From Myroides sp. 1354 (GTDB lineage: Bacteria > Bacteroidota > Bacteroidia > Flavobacteriales > Flavobacteriaceae): DNA of 64,000 nt. Below, in pieces: positions 9,074-18,530 of the stretch. The notes beneath the pieces are model-generated. The model was not told where the DNA came from and searched no databases. It saw only the letters and a list, made by a program, of their open reading frames with translations. A program made the translations under genes and the position numbers. The first letter of the stretch is position 1, and each line of letters opens with the position of its first letter. The stretch covers positions 186,001 to 250,000 of the forward strand of contig NZ_JACAGN010000004.1 in assembly GCF_030324495.1 (NCBI RefSeq). Reading direction: 5' to 3'.

Positions 9074-10881
9074 TAATCCACAATTTCTTTTAACAAACCT
9101 TCCGTTTCTTGTTCCAATTTAAAAATATCCCCAGCAATATCTTCCAAAGATCGTAATGGCTGATATTGATAAAAATATTTATTGAAAGCAATTTCATAGC
9201 CTACTTTCATCTTGGTTTTATCATACCAAGCTTCAGGAGCAAAAGACAAGACTTCCGTTTTAAAATAGTCAGCAATGCTTTCCTTCATAGGCACATTTTC
9301 AATATCCTTTAAACTACTATCGCTTTTTGGATTACCTTTTTTATCGGTAATCGTTTTCCCGATTTCATCCTTTTCAGGCTGATGTACAGTGATTTGATAA
9401 AAACCAAAATCTTCGTTATCAAATATCTTGCTGTATTCGTTTTCTTCAAAATCAAAATAAAGATTCTGAATTTTTTGAATATGTTCAGTTGCTAGTTCAA
9501 CTCGCTTGTTTCCTAAGCTTTTTCGCATCTTACGACAAAAGCTCTCCGAAGAAGCATTAATCAATTGCACTTTACCTTTTCTCTTTTCCTCTTTTACATT
9601 ACTCAACAACCATACATAGGTCGCAATACCTGTATTATAGAATATATCATTCGGCAATTGAATAATACATTCCAACAAATCATTTTCTATAATATATTGA
9701 CGTATACCGCTTTCGCTACTCCCTGCATCACCCGTAAAAAGAGCAGAACCATTGTGTACCGAAGCTATACGGCTGCCACCATCTTTTGGGTCTTTCATTT
9801 TTGAAAGCATGTGCAACATAAACATCAATTGCCCGTCGTTGCTGCGGGATGTCAAACATTTTTCTTCCAACTCGCCTTTAAAATTTTTGATTTTTAGGTT
9901 AAAGCGGCGATCCTTTATCTCGATTTTTTTACCAGTTCCTACGTTTAGATTATCAATATCTTGTTTCCACGATGTTCCATACGGCGGATTGGTCAACATA
10001 AAGTTGAACTTCAAATCAGGATCAAAACCATATTCACTCAGGGTTGAACCAAACTTAATTTTATCGGGGTCTTCGTTTTTAAGCAACATATCCGATTTAC
10101 AGGTAGCATACATCTCGCCGGTATTTTCCTGCCCGTACAAGTGGAAGGAGGCTTTGGATTTTATTTCGCCCTCAGGGTTTGTAGCAAAGTGCTTAGATTG
10201 TGTAAGCATGGCGCCTGAACCCGCACACGGATCGTAAACCAAGAATGTTCCTTGCTGAATTTTATCTTTAACCGGAAGATACACCAAGTGCGTCATGAGT
10301 TCGATAATTTCTCTTGGTGTAAAATGTCGCCCAGCAGCAGCATTTGTTTTTTCATTGAACCTACGGATCAAGTCCTCAAACATGTATCCCATTGCCATAG
10401 GCGAAATCTTGTCGGGACTTAGCTCTACTTTAGGATTGCAAAACTTCTCTATTAAGGAGAAGGTGATATTTGTTCGCTCAAATGTCTCTAATTGGTGACG
10501 AAACTTAAACTTTGAAATAATGTCCTGTACATTTTCTGAAAAGCCATTGAGATAATCCAAGAAATTGGCATCAATGTTCCGAGGATCGTCTAACAACTTT
10601 TTCATGGTATATGGTGACGTATTATAAAACGCTAGCCCAGAACCATGTTGAGCGGAGGTCAACAGTCCTGATAGATTGTCTAGTTTTCCTCTAAACTCAT
10701 TATAAGTTTTTAGAACTGTTTCTTTGGTTGGCTCTAACGCCAAATCTAATCTTCGTAGAACAGTCATTGGCAGTATCACATCTTGATACTGATTTTCCAA
10801 GTATTTATTAATCAATACATCATCTGCAACTGTCCAAATAAAATTGATAATGGGTTGCAAGCTCTGTTTATCTAAGCTCAT
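9073..10881 (-). CDS. hsdM: Type I restriction-modification DNA adenine methyltransferase
   Basis: HsdM methylates adenine N6 in the HsdS target, protecting the host. The 602-aa protein has an N-terminal HsdM_N helical domain, the AdoMet-binding motif DPCAGSG at 217-223 and the catalytic NPPY at 298-301, in the gamma-class order. It is the first gene of the minus-strand operon hsdM-hsdS-117aa-hsdR. No TAnnTTTG element is obvious directly upstream; the 417-bp spacer up to rteC carries the likely promoter. Confidence 0.95.
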   Translation of the reverse strand: MSLDKQSLQPIINFIWTVADDVLINKYLENQYQDVILPMTVLRRLDLALEPTKETVLKTYNEFRGKLDNLSGLLTSAQHGSGLAFYNTSPYTMKKLLDDPRNIDANFLDYLNGFSENVQDIISKFKFRHQLETFERTNITFSLIEKFCNPKVELSPDKISPMAMGYMFEDLIRRFNEKTNAAAGRHFTPREIIELMTHLVYLPVKDKIQQGTFLVYDPCAGSGAMLTQSKHFATNPEGEIKSKASFHLYGQENTGEMYATCKSDMLLKNEDPDKIKFGSTLSEYGFDPDLKFNFMLTNPPYGTSWKQDIDNLNVGTGKKIEIKDRRFNLKIKNFKGELEEKCLTSRSNDGQLMFMLHMLSKMKDPKDGGSRIASVHNGSALFTGDAGSSESGIRQYIIENDLLECIIQLPNDIFYNTGIATYVWLLSNVKEEKRKGKVQLINASSESFCRKMRKSLGNKRVELATEHIQKIQNLYFDFEENEYSKIFDNEDFGFYQITVHQPEKDEIGKTITDKKGNPKSDSSLKDIENVPMKESIADYFKTEVLSFAPEAWYDKTKMKVGYEIAFNKYFYQYQPLRSLEDIAGDIFKLEQETEGLLKEIVD

Positions 10882-10975
10882 ATTGTTTTTTCTTATTATT
10901 TAAGGTCTGTACCACTATTGGCACACTAATAGGTATTATTTATGATTAATAAAACCTTTCTGCCAAATTTAATGA

Positions 10976-11194
10976 ATAAAAGTATTCAAAAGATACTCAT
11001 TTGGTGCAAAGCACAAGCTTTTTCACCCAAACGACGTTTTGTTGCTTTTTTCTTTGATTGCTGATGTGGAAGACAGTACCCCAAAACATTGGAGTCCTAA
11101 TATTCCATATAAAAGATTGAGAACCTTTATATGGAATGTATTAAAAGGAAATCCTTTAGTTGCAGATTACTTATGCTTTACAATGTGTATGTAA
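10976..11194 (+). pseudogene. Start-less protein remnant in the hsdM-rteC spacer
   Basis: Between a TGA at 10973 and a TAA at 11192 there are 72 sense codons with no ATG until the very end. The translation is protein-like (for example KLFHPNDVLLLFSLIADVE and IPYKRLRTFIWNVLKG), suggesting a decayed gene rather than random sequence, but I cannot name the family. A chance open frame remains possible. Nothing else coding is visible in the 10882-11298 spacer. Confidence 0.3.
11102..11137. repeat. Perfect 12-bp inverted repeat upstream of rteC
   Basis: ATTCCATATAAA and its exact reverse complement flank a 12-nt loop, about 160 bp before the rteC start. It may be a regulator-binding operator or an RNA hairpin. 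It lies inside the start-less frame at 10976-11194, where it would encode part of the IPYKRLRTFIWN segment, so the symmetry could be accidental to a former gene. Confidence 0.45.
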
Positions 11195-11298
11195 ATACAA
11201 AAAATATTCCCCAACTTCGTCCTGTCTCATGAAAAAAGCTCAATACTAATCGTAAAATTTGGAAAGGCATATTGGCTTCATTTTAAACCTTTAGTATT

Positions 11299-12147
11299 AT
11301 GAGACACCTATTACACAAAATCGTCTCCGACATACAGAAACAGGAACGTAAGTTTTCTGTGGAGGCTTCAAGCTTTATAGACGAAGCTTACAAGATGACG
11401 GTATACCTTAAAGAACTTCTCGGAGACGTTAAAGAAGATATAATAAACGAGGGATTTACTACAAAGGAAGACGAAATTCTCTTCTTTAAGCAGATAAAAC
11501 CAACTGTTCTGGGCAAACTCATCTATTACAACAAGGTATTCAGGATTGAAACTGCATGCCCTGCAAGTAGTGGGAATATCTACGAAGGCTATTTTGCTAT
11601 GCACCTGCGTGAGTTCAAAAAGGAATATACGGAGCATGTCTGCAATTCCGATTTTTACCGCTACTACCGTTCCGGCAGAACTGACCGTGACGAGCAATAT
11701 TTTACACTTGGCAACATCAACTGCTATGATGGATTAAACAGCTTCGTGTTTGAAATCGACACCAAATTTTCGACCTACTTTGATTATAAAGTGGCGAAAA
11801 TCATAGCAAACGAATTAATCTACAACTATCTGACAACCAAACTAAGCCCCGAACAAAATCCCGATGTTCTTCTCCAACACGAGGAAACAAAAGACTTCTT
11901 TTGGACACAGACAAAAAATGCCCTTATCGAATTGATTTATGCCCTCTATGCCAGCGATGCCATTTCGCACGGGAAAATAGGCATCCGCAAAATCAGCATG
12001 GTATTTCAAATCCTGTTCCGTGTTTCGCTGAACGACATTCATAATAGCTTCCACCGAATGAAAACCCGTGCAGGTTCACGGACACTGTTTTTAGACCAAC
12101 TAAAACAAAGTTTAGAAGAATATATGGACAGGGAAGACAACCTGTAA
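11299..12147 (+). CDS. rteC: RteC-family ICE transcriptional regulator, copy 1
   Basis: RteC proteins are winged-helix activators; in CTnDOT RteC switches on the excision operon after tetracycline induction through RteA/RteB. This 282-aa copy has the family landmarks: FFKQIKPTVLGKLIYYNKVFRIE, DFYRYYRSGRTDRDEQYF and TYFDYKVAKIIANELI, and a C-terminal helical DNA-binding part. It lies upstream of a helix-turn-helix gene, a DUF4099/DUF3945 gene and topB, matching the control region of related elements. No rteA or rteB is present, so its inducing signal must differ from that of CTnDOT. Confidence 0.85.
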   Translation: MRHLLHKIVSDIQKQERKFSVEASSFIDEAYKMTVYLKELLGDVKEDIINEGFTTKEDEILFFKQIKPTVLGKLIYYNKVFRIETACPASSGNIYEGYFAMHLREFKKEYTEHVCNSDFYRYYRSGRTDRDEQYFTLGNINCYDGLNSFVFEIDTKFSTYFDYKVAKIIANELIYNYLTTKLSPEQNPDVLLQHEETKDFFWTQTKNALIELIYALYASDAISHGKIGIRKISMVFQILFRVSLNDIHNSFHRMKTRAGSRTLFLDQLKQSLEEYMDREDNL

Positions 12148-12206
12148 TTTTCATCTTTTCCTACCAATAATAGGATAGTATCAATCGATGCTGTCCTTTT
12201 TTTGTG

Positions 12207-12236
12207 CATTTGCCGATATGTGTCTATCGGCAAATG
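12207..12236. promoter_or_regulatory. Perfect 12-bp hairpin between rteC and the HTH gene
   Basis: CATTTGCCGATA and TATCGGCAAATG are exact reverse complements with a 6-nt loop. No T-run follows, so a classical terminator is unlikely. Lying between a regulator gene and its presumed target operon, it could be an operator or a transcript-processing hairpin. Confidence 0.5.
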
Positions 12237-12410
12237 GGTCGTATGGCGCAGCGAGCCATTGACCAAAAGCGCAGAAATACCCTAAAAACAGCACTTTACA
12301 CGAATTGTAAAAAAATGAAAAAAGTGCCTTTTTGATACATACGTATCGGACGACAGCCTGCGCCAATCGCTCCAATTTTGTGATGTAGAAATCATTAAAA
12401 AGTTATTGTT

Positions 12411-12746
12411 ATGAACATCGACAGAATGGAATTTATCGCATGGATGGAACGTATTATGGAACGCTTCGACATAATGAAAGAATACGTCCTCAACATCAAG
12501 AGAGAACGCCAAAGTATAGATGGCGAAGAATTACTGGACAATCAGGATATCCTACAAATGCTCAAAATAAGCCATCGCTCCCTGCAACGCTACCGCTCCA
12601 CGGGCAAGTTGCCGTATTACACCATCAGCGGAAAGCTGTATTACAAATTATCGGACGTACACCAGTTCATAAGGGAAAGTTTTAATGCACCTATAAGGCG
12701 CACTAAAGACAATCCAGGACAAAGACCGCCGTCCAAGGATGGATAA
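12411..12746 (+). CDS. Helix-turn-helix protein, excisionase-like (111 aa)
   Basis: A small DNA-binding protein with a MerR/excisionase-type helix-turn-helix at about residues 38-85 (DNQDILQMLKISHRSLQRY, then a wing ending in LYYKLSDVHQFI). Such genes sit in the excision/control modules of Bacteroidota ICEs, where they act as recombination directionality factors or regulators. The N-terminal 35 residues are amphipathic helix. The ATG at 12411 is preferred because the following Met-rich helix is continuous with the domain. It is followed 60 nt later by the DUF4099 gene. Confidence 0.75.
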   Translation: MNIDRMEFIAWMERIMERFDIMKEYVLNIKRERQSIDGEELLDNQDILQMLKISHRSLQRYRSTGKLPYYTISGKLYYKLSDVHQFIRESFNAPIRRTKDNPGQRPPSKDG

Positions 12747-12806
12747 TTAAATGGGGTATGCACGAGGATTACTTTCGGACAATGTAAACTTTAAATAATC
12801 AATATC

Positions 12807-14249
12807 ATGAGCGAACAAGCAATCGAAAATACACAGCAATATCCCGAACAGCTTTCGGATGTGCTGTTGGTGATGGACAAGGAAAAAAAGAAAATTCAAG
12901 CCGTCTCGGGCGTTGACGAAAACGGTAATCTGAAAACCGTTGATGCCACCAAGAAAAACCAAAGCCAATTCATGCGAGTGGACAGAGCCGGAGACGTGTT
13001 TACAAATTTCTTCTCTAACTTTTGGCGACAGCTAAAAGACCCGACCCACTTTTCATTCTTTAAAGTGCCTGAAAAGGAAGCGGTCGAAACTGCCAAACAG
13101 ATACAGAAACAGTTCGATACCCCGACCAAAGAGGGCGAAGCCGTCTTGGCAAAGCATGAGGTCAAAGAGCCAAAGGAACAAATACAGGAAAACAAAAAGG
13201 ATGTGGAAGCCCCACAGGCAACACCCGAAACGAAGGAAACACAGGGAAAAAACGATTACCGCTATAAAGCGGAAGAAGTGGACTGGAATTATTTAGCGCA
13301 ATTTGGGATAAGCAAAGAGAGGCTTGAAAAAGACGGACAGATGGATTTGCTATTGAAAGGCTATAAAACCAATAAGGTCTATCCCACAAGTGTCAATTTC
13401 GGTGCGGTCATCATGCGCACGGAAGCAAGGCTTGGTTTCCAAGACGGCGAAAACGGGAAACCTGTACTTGTCATGTACGGTGTCCGCCATGAGCCGAACC
13501 TCAAAGCCCCTTTCTTTGGTCACGAGTTTACCAAAGAGGACAGGGAAAACCTGCTAAAAACCGGAAACATGGGGCGTGTGGTGGAATTGACCAACCGCAA
13601 AACGGGTGAAAAGATACCGTCCATTATCAGTATCGACCATCTAACAAACGAGGTCATTGCGTTTAGGCAGGACAGGATAAAAGTACCCGATGAGATTAAG
13701 GGCGTAAAACTGACCGAAGACCAAAAACAGGATTTGAAAGACGGGAAAGCCATCTATTTGGAGGGATTGGATTTTAAGAACAGTGCGAACAAAAATGCCT
13801 ATGTACAGTTCAACGCCGACAAAAAATATCCAGAATACCTTTTTGGTGACAAAGCACCCAAGCAAACACAAGAGCAAGACTCGAAATACTACCGTGGTAA
13901 GACGTTTACCGATGAACAGTACAAACAGCTCGCGGAGGGTAAAACTATTTATGTGTCGGATTTGAAAGACGGAAAAGGACAGCCGTACAAAGGGTATGTT
14001 ACGCTGAACAAAGAAACAGGAAAATATGATTTCAGCTTTAGAAATCCCAATGCACTGAAAAACAAGGCACAGCCTGCCGAGGCTCACAAAACACAGGTCG
14101 CCGTCAACTCCGAGGGAAAGACCAACGAGGCAACCAAGAACATCCGAGAGCCTTTGAAACCGGAACAACAAACGCCGAAAAACAAACCCCAACAGCAACG
14201 GCAGAATGAGCCTAACGCTCCGGCTAAATCCAAAGGGGTGAGAAGATAA
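12807..14249 (+). CDS. DUF4099/DUF3945-type ICE protein (480 aa)
   Basis: A soluble, highly charged protein typical of the region beside topB in Bacteroidota conjugative elements. An N-terminal part (about 1-110) contains the FTNFFSNFWRQLKDPTHFSFF segment; a middle DUF4099-like domain covers about 150-230 (VDWNYLAQFGISKERLEKDG), and DUF3945-like modules with repeats of the form LTEDQKQDLKDGKAIYLEGL and FTDEQYKQLAEGKTIYVSDL follow at about 300 and 390. The tail is Gln/Pro/Lys-rich and disordered. Function is unknown; coupling to the topoisomerase during DNA processing is a guess from gene order. Confidence 0.75.
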   Translation: MSEQAIENTQQYPEQLSDVLLVMDKEKKKIQAVSGVDENGNLKTVDATKKNQSQFMRVDRAGDVFTNFFSNFWRQLKDPTHFSFFKVPEKEAVETAKQIQKQFDTPTKEGEAVLAKHEVKEPKEQIQENKKDVEAPQATPETKETQGKNDYRYKAEEVDWNYLAQFGISKERLEKDGQMDLLLKGYKTNKVYPTSVNFGAVIMRTEARLGFQDGENGKPVLVMYGVRHEPNLKAPFFGHEFTKEDRENLLKTGNMGRVVELTNRKTGEKIPSIISIDHLTNEVIAFRQDRIKVPDEIKGVKLTEDQKQDLKDGKAIYLEGLDFKNSANKNAYVQFNADKKYPEYLFGDKAPKQTQEQDSKYYRGKTFTDEQYKQLAEGKTIYVSDLKDGKGQPYKGYVTLNKETGKYDFSFRNPNALKNKAQPAEAHKTQVAVNSEGKTNEATKNIREPLKPEQQTPKNKPQQQRQNEPNAPAKSKGVRR

Positions 14250-14278
14250 CACTATAAAAAACATTTTTCTTTGGAAAT

Positions 14279-14305
14279 CCCCTCTCACAAAAAACGGAGG
14301 GGTTT
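14279..14305 (+). terminator. Weak hairpin between the DUF4099 gene and topB
   Basis: CCCCTC pairs with GAGGGG across a 12-nt loop, then a short TTT. It would only partly terminate and could adjust topB expression relative to the upstream gene. Confidence 0.3.
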
Positions 14306-14343
14306 CTCAAAGAGAAATGTCCAACACTTAATCCATTAGCATT

Positions 14344-16428
14344 ATGAAAGCAATCATTGCAGAAAAGCCAAGTGTGGCGAGAGAAATAGCTACCCTTTTG
14401 GGAGCGACTGAAAAACGGGATGGCTACCTCGCAGGGAACGGCTATGAAGTTACGTGGGCATTGGGGCATTTGGTCGGACTGGCGATGCCCGAAGATTACG
14501 GCGTGTCGGGCTTCCAACGTGAAGCCCTGCCCATATTGCCCGACCCTTTCTTACTGACGGTACGAAAGATTAAAAAGGACAAAAGCTATGTTCCCGATAG
14601 CGGAGCATTGAAACAGTTGAAAATCATCGAACAGGTCATCGGTAGATGCGATAGTATTATCGTGGCCACCGATGCCGGACGTGAGGGAGAACTCATATTT
14701 AGGTACATTTACGAGTACCTAAAATGCCGTAAACCCTTTGAACGTCTATGGATAAGCTCGCTCACAGAAAAAGCGATTAAACAGGGCTTTGACAGCCTAA
14801 AAGCCGGAAGCGATTTTGACGGACTGTACAGAGCCGGACAAGGACGAAGCAGAGCCGATTGGCTTGTGGGTATCAATGCCTCGCAGGCGTTGAGCATTTC
14901 GGCAGGTCGTGGCGTGTACTCGCTCGGACGGGTGCAAACGCCAACGCTTGCCCTTGTCTGCAAGCGGTATTTGGAAAACAGGGATTTTGCCATCAAAAAA
15001 TACTTTCAAATCCAGTTGGAACACCGCAAAGGTTTTGTGGACTTTAAGAGCCTTTCCAAGACCAAGTGGGATGAGAGAAAACTTGCTGACGATACGCTTA
15101 AATCCGTTCAACGTGCCGGAACGGCTACCGTTACGGCAGTCGAGAGCAAAACGGTCACGGAGCAACCGCCTTTGCTGTTCGACCTAACGGGATTACAGAA
15201 AGAAGCAAACAAAAGAGCATCCTATACCGCCGAGGAAACATTGAACATTGCCCAAAGCCTATACGAAAAGAAGTTTATCACCTACCCACGCACAGGGAGC
15301 AAATACATACCCGAAGATATGTGGTCAGAAATCCCTGCACTGGTACGGAGTTTGGAGGCAAGGGCTTCGTGCAAAAAGGCGGTCGGGAAAGTAAAATGGG
15401 GGCGTTTCAATAAACGTATCGTGAACGATGTAAAAGTGACCGACCACCACGGTCTGTTGATTACCGAAAAAATCCCGTCCGAACTGTCCGCACACGAAAA
15501 CGTTATATATGACATGATTGCACACCGATTACTGGAAGCCCTTTCGCCTGCCTGTACCAAAGAAATAACCGACATCGGTTTGGAGGCTTTTCATCAAGAT
15601 TTTTCGTTGAAAGGGCATAAAATCATCGAAGCCGGATGGCGTGGCATCAAAGAAAAGTTTACCGAGGACGACAGCGAACCTGTACAGGAACTGCCGGAAT
15701 TAAACGTTGGCGATGAACTGAAAATCAAAGAGGCTTCGGTACTGGAAAAGAAAACCAAACCACCTGTACTTTACACCGAGGCAGATCTGTTGTCCGCAAT
15801 GGAAAATGCAGGAAAGGAAGTAGAAAACGAGGACGAACGCCAAGCTCTTAAAGACATCGGTATCGGCACTCCTGCCACAAGAGCCTCCATTATAGAAACG
15901 CTTTTTAGACGGGATTATATACGGCGAGAAAAGAAATCGCTTATCCCTACCGATAAGGGATTACAGGTTTACGGGGCTGTAAAGGATAGGAAGATTGCCG
16001 ATGTAGCCATGACAGCCGAATGGGAAATGGCGTTGCAGAAAATCGAGAGCAACGAGGCAGATGCAGATGCTTTTCACAGCGATATGGAAGCCTACGCCAC
16101 TTCCATTACACGGGAAATTTTGGACATGACCATTGCCAAAGAAAAGCAACCCGAACTGACCTGCCCACAATGCAAGAGCCAACAGCTATTGGTATGGAAC
16201 AAGGTTGTAAAATGCCCCGATGAGGGGTGCGGTTGGCTTCAATTCCGCACGGTGTGCGGAGTGCTGTTAAGCACTGCCGATATAGAAAGCCTTGTGACCA
16301 ATGGAAAAACCAAACTTATCAAAGGCATGAAAAGTAAGTCGGGCAATAAATTCGATGCCTATATCGTCATGGACGATACAGGCAAAGTGTCCTTTGAATT
16401 TGAAAAACGGAAGTCGAAAAGGAAATAA
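14344..16428 (+). CDS. topB: Type IA DNA topoisomerase (topoisomerase III)
   Basis: It relaxes and decatenates DNA by transient single-strand cleavage, probably helping ICE circle processing or transfer. The Toprim domain opens at residue 1 (MKAIIAEKPSVARE) with the acidic cluster ATDAGREGE at 108-116. The catalytic tyrosine is Y314 in FITYPRTGSKY. A C-terminal Cys cluster (CPQC and CPDEGC, about 600-620) looks like a zinc ribbon. At 694 aa it is full length. Located 95 nt after the DUF4099 gene, it is part of the same forward control cluster. Confidence 0.95.
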   Translation: MKAIIAEKPSVAREIATLLGATEKRDGYLAGNGYEVTWALGHLVGLAMPEDYGVSGFQREALPILPDPFLLTVRKIKKDKSYVPDSGALKQLKIIEQVIGRCDSIIVATDAGREGELIFRYIYEYLKCRKPFERLWISSLTEKAIKQGFDSLKAGSDFDGLYRAGQGRSRADWLVGINASQALSISAGRGVYSLGRVQTPTLALVCKRYLENRDFAIKKYFQIQLEHRKGFVDFKSLSKTKWDERKLADDTLKSVQRAGTATVTAVESKTVTEQPPLLFDLTGLQKEANKRASYTAEETLNIAQSLYEKKFITYPRTGSKYIPEDMWSEIPALVRSLEARASCKKAVGKVKWGRFNKRIVNDVKVTDHHGLLITEKIPSELSAHENVIYDMIAHRLLEALSPACTKEITDIGLEAFHQDFSLKGHKIIEAGWRGIKEKFTEDDSEPVQELPELNVGDELKIKEASVLEKKTKPPVLYTEADLLSAMENAGKEVENEDERQALKDIGIGTPATRASIIETLFRRDYIRREKKSLIPTDKGLQVYGAVKDRKIADVAMTAEWEMALQKIESNEADADAFHSDMEAYATSITREILDMTIAKEKQPELTCPQCKSQQLLVWNKVVKCPDEGCGWLQFRTVCGVLLSTADIESLVTNGKTKLIKGMKSKSGNKFDAYIVMDDTGKVSFEFEKRKSKRK

Positions 16429-16590
16429 ACCCCAATGTTTCTGAACGGCATATAGCGTGAGGGATAGAAGCGACATCCTTTTGTGGTCCTTGCAGATCCA
16501 CAAAAGATATAGCGGATAGCCCGACCCGTCTGCATTATCGTTACTACCAATCGTACAGTAGCGAAATGCAGTCGGTGTCACGCCCAAATC

Positions 16591-17418
16591 TTATATTCCG
16601 TCCTGCTCGTCCATTTTCTTGATAAGCGTTTCCCGAAGTGTATCAAGGAATTTTGTTTGGTTCATCTTCCTGCTTCTCAATTCCAAATACGTTTGGTAGA
16701 AGTTACCCAAATTGACGTTAAAGGCATCCTCAAAATACTTCGCTATTAGCCTTATATCGGGGTTCCCATTATCAAAGACACCTTGATAATGCAGGGAATA
16801 AATCAATTCGATTATTGCTACCTTACTACCTGTCCAGTTGAGTTTTTTAGAGGCTTTAGGCTTACCCTCTTGGTCTTTATTGTACAACTGGTCTTCGATA
16901 TAGTCCTGTACCAAATCATTGCCTATTATCTTGGCGACCTTGTAATCATGCGAGGTGGAAAATGTTAGGTCTGACTGAAAATATCCCGTGTCCAAGCACA
17001 GCTTTATATCGTGGTTGCCCCGTACAAAAAGTTTCTCATCAAGAGAAGTGTTATTGGTGCGGTAGTATTTGTAAAAGTCGAGGTTGTTGTCAAAGTACCG
17101 TTTAAGTTTTTTCAACTCTCTGTTGAGGTATTTTTTTAAGGGTTTTGCTCCATGAGGTTTCTTGGTTTCTATTTTATAAATAGCATTGTAATAAACCAGT
17201 TTGGCAACAATTATAGGTTTTTGGTGTCTGAAAAAGTGGATTTCTGCTTCTTTGTTCTTAAATCCTTTTTCCAAGATATATTCCCTTAATTCGGATAGGC
17301 ATTCTAAAATAAGGTTTATAACAGCTTCAATCCGCTGTATGGAGTAATCAGCTTCAATCTCTAATTCGTTGATTGCCGTTTCCAGCTTATGAGACGTTTC
17401 TCTAAAATAATTATTCAT
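16591..17418 (-). CDS. rteC: RteC-family regulator, copy 2
   Basis: A second RteC paralogue, 275 aa, clearly related to the copy at 11299 (shared features: HFFRHQKPIIVAKLVYYNAI, DFYKYYRTNNTSLDEKLF, TSHDYKVAKIIGNDLV) but divergent and in the opposite orientation. It lies directly downstream of the mph-mef pair, separated by two terminators. Two RteC proteins on one ICE suggest either subfunctionalised control or that this segment, with the resistance genes, came from another element. Confidence 0.85.
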   Translation of the reverse strand: MNNYFRETSHKLETAINELEIEADYSIQRIEAVINLILECLSELREYILEKGFKNKEAEIHFFRHQKPIIVAKLVYYNAIYKIETKKPHGAKPLKKYLNRELKKLKRYFDNNLDFYKYYRTNNTSLDEKLFVRGNHDIKLCLDTGYFQSDLTFSTSHDYKVAKIIGNDLVQDYIEDQLYNKDQEGKPKASKKLNWTGSKVAIIELIYSLHYQGVFDNGNPDIRLIAKYFEDAFNVNLGNFYQTYLELRSRKMNQTKFLDTLRETLIKKMDEQDGI

Positions 17419-17455
17419 ATTCTATTAATTATTGTCTGTTGTAGATAAAAAAGGT

Positions 17456-17480
17456 AAAGAATTGATTTTATCAATTCTTT
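17456..17480 (-). terminator. Second terminator after mph
   Basis: A perfect 10-bp stem (AAAGAATTGA with TCAATTCTTT, 5-nt loop) followed on the minus strand by ACC and a T-run. It backs up the stronger hairpin at 17484-17516. Confidence 0.65.
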
Positions 17481-17483
17481 CGT

Positions 17484-17516
17484 AAAAAAGTCAAGACGGA
17501 TAATTTCCGTCTTGAC
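17484..17516 (-). terminator. Strong terminator of the mef-mph operon
   Basis: A perfect 11-bp stem (GTCAAGACGGA with TCCGTCTTGAC, 5-nt loop) followed by six T residues on the minus strand, 13 nt past the mph stop. It isolates rteC copy 2 from the resistance operon. Confidence 0.85.
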
Positions 17517-17529
17517 CCGTTAAAATTTA

Positions 17530-18414
17530 TCAGATTACACCTAATTGAACTTTTGCCCCAATAATATGATTTTCGTTATTGGTTTCTAATGCGAAGTAAC
17601 CATATGACAAGGCTGATGCAGAAGCTCTTTCTATAACTTGCTCATAAATTTTATCCCAAGTTTTACCACCTTGATTTTCATATTCTGTGATTAGGTTTCG
17701 CAGACTTGCTTCTCCGAAAATAGCTACATGTCCAGAAAAATCAATTGCAGGGTCTCCTAAGTGGGCTGTTGACCAGTCAATAATGCCGGCAACAACACCA
17801 TCTTGCGAAGTAAGCACATGTCCGGCATATAAATCACCGTGAACAAACTGTGTGAAATTTGGCCATAGTTTATCATCATCTAACCATTTTCTATAGCGTA
17901 ATTCAAGCTTAGAGCTTATTCCTAATTCTGATTTTACAGTTTGTAATTGATTAGCTATCTCTGGTCTTAAGTCAGATGGCTTCATTATCTTCAGATGATT
18001 TTTTCTTACTTCTTCTTTTGGAATAGCATGTAATTGTACTAACGCTTTTGCTAACGATATAATGTATTTTGGGCTATCTTTATCCATGTTCCAAATCATA
18101 TTATGGCTTTCTGTATCAACTGTAAGTGCAGGTTCTTCCTCAATTAGGGGATAGGCAATTAAGTGTGGTGATATAATCTTCCAATCGGGAACCTTTAGGA
18201 ACAGGTGTTTTTTTACAAGCTGTAAAATTCTTTTTTCCTTATCAATTTGTTCACTCATATCACCACGACGAGGGATACGAAGTACCCATCTTTGACCCTT
18301 GATGTCAATGGCATAACCTACCCTAAAGTCGACACCCATTTCATTAAATTTTATATTTTCTGTTAGAAATAATCCCTGCTCATTGGCAAGTTTTTGAATA
18401 TCTTTGATTGTCAT
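17530..18414 (-). CDS. mph: Macrolide 2'-phosphotransferase, Mph(E)/Mph(G)-like
   Basis: It inactivates macrolides by phosphorylating the 2'-OH of the desosamine sugar. The 294-aa sequence matches my recollection of Mph(E)/Mph(G) along its length: opening MTIKDIQKLA, WVLRIPRR, IWNMDKDSPKYI, MKPSDLRPEIAN and the end VGAKVQLGVI. The kinase-fold catalytic residues are present: HGD at 192-194 in HGDLYAGHVL and the metal-binding D213 in IIDWSTAHLGDPAIDF. It follows mef by 116 nt, the same order as the mef(C)-mph(G) tandem known in marine bacteria. The exact allele cannot be assigned without alignment. Confidence 0.92.
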   Translation of the reverse strand: MTIKDIQKLANEQGLFLTENIKFNEMGVDFRVGYAIDIKGQRWVLRIPRRGDMSEQIDKEKRILQLVKKHLFLKVPDWKIISPHLIAYPLIEEEPALTVDTESHNMIWNMDKDSPKYIISLAKALVQLHAIPKEEVRKNHLKIMKPSDLRPEIANQLQTVKSELGISSKLELRYRKWLDDDKLWPNFTQFVHGDLYAGHVLTSQDGVVAGIIDWSTAHLGDPAIDFSGHVAIFGEASLRNLITEYENQGGKTWDKIYEQVIERASASALSYGYFALETNNENHIIGAKVQLGVI

Positions 18415-18530
18415 TTTATTTTTTGTTTTTGTATCTATCCTGTCTAAAATGGTATAGATTATTATAAGTAAGTTCTACTTTATTAATTATGATATTGTAT
18501 TGTTATATAATGTCACTTTTTCCGGCTTAG

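Noticed and set aside
13641..14288. 215-codon minus-strand frame opposite the DUF4099 gene
   Set aside because: Hydrophobic shadow of a charged plus-strand gene; no homology-like motifs.
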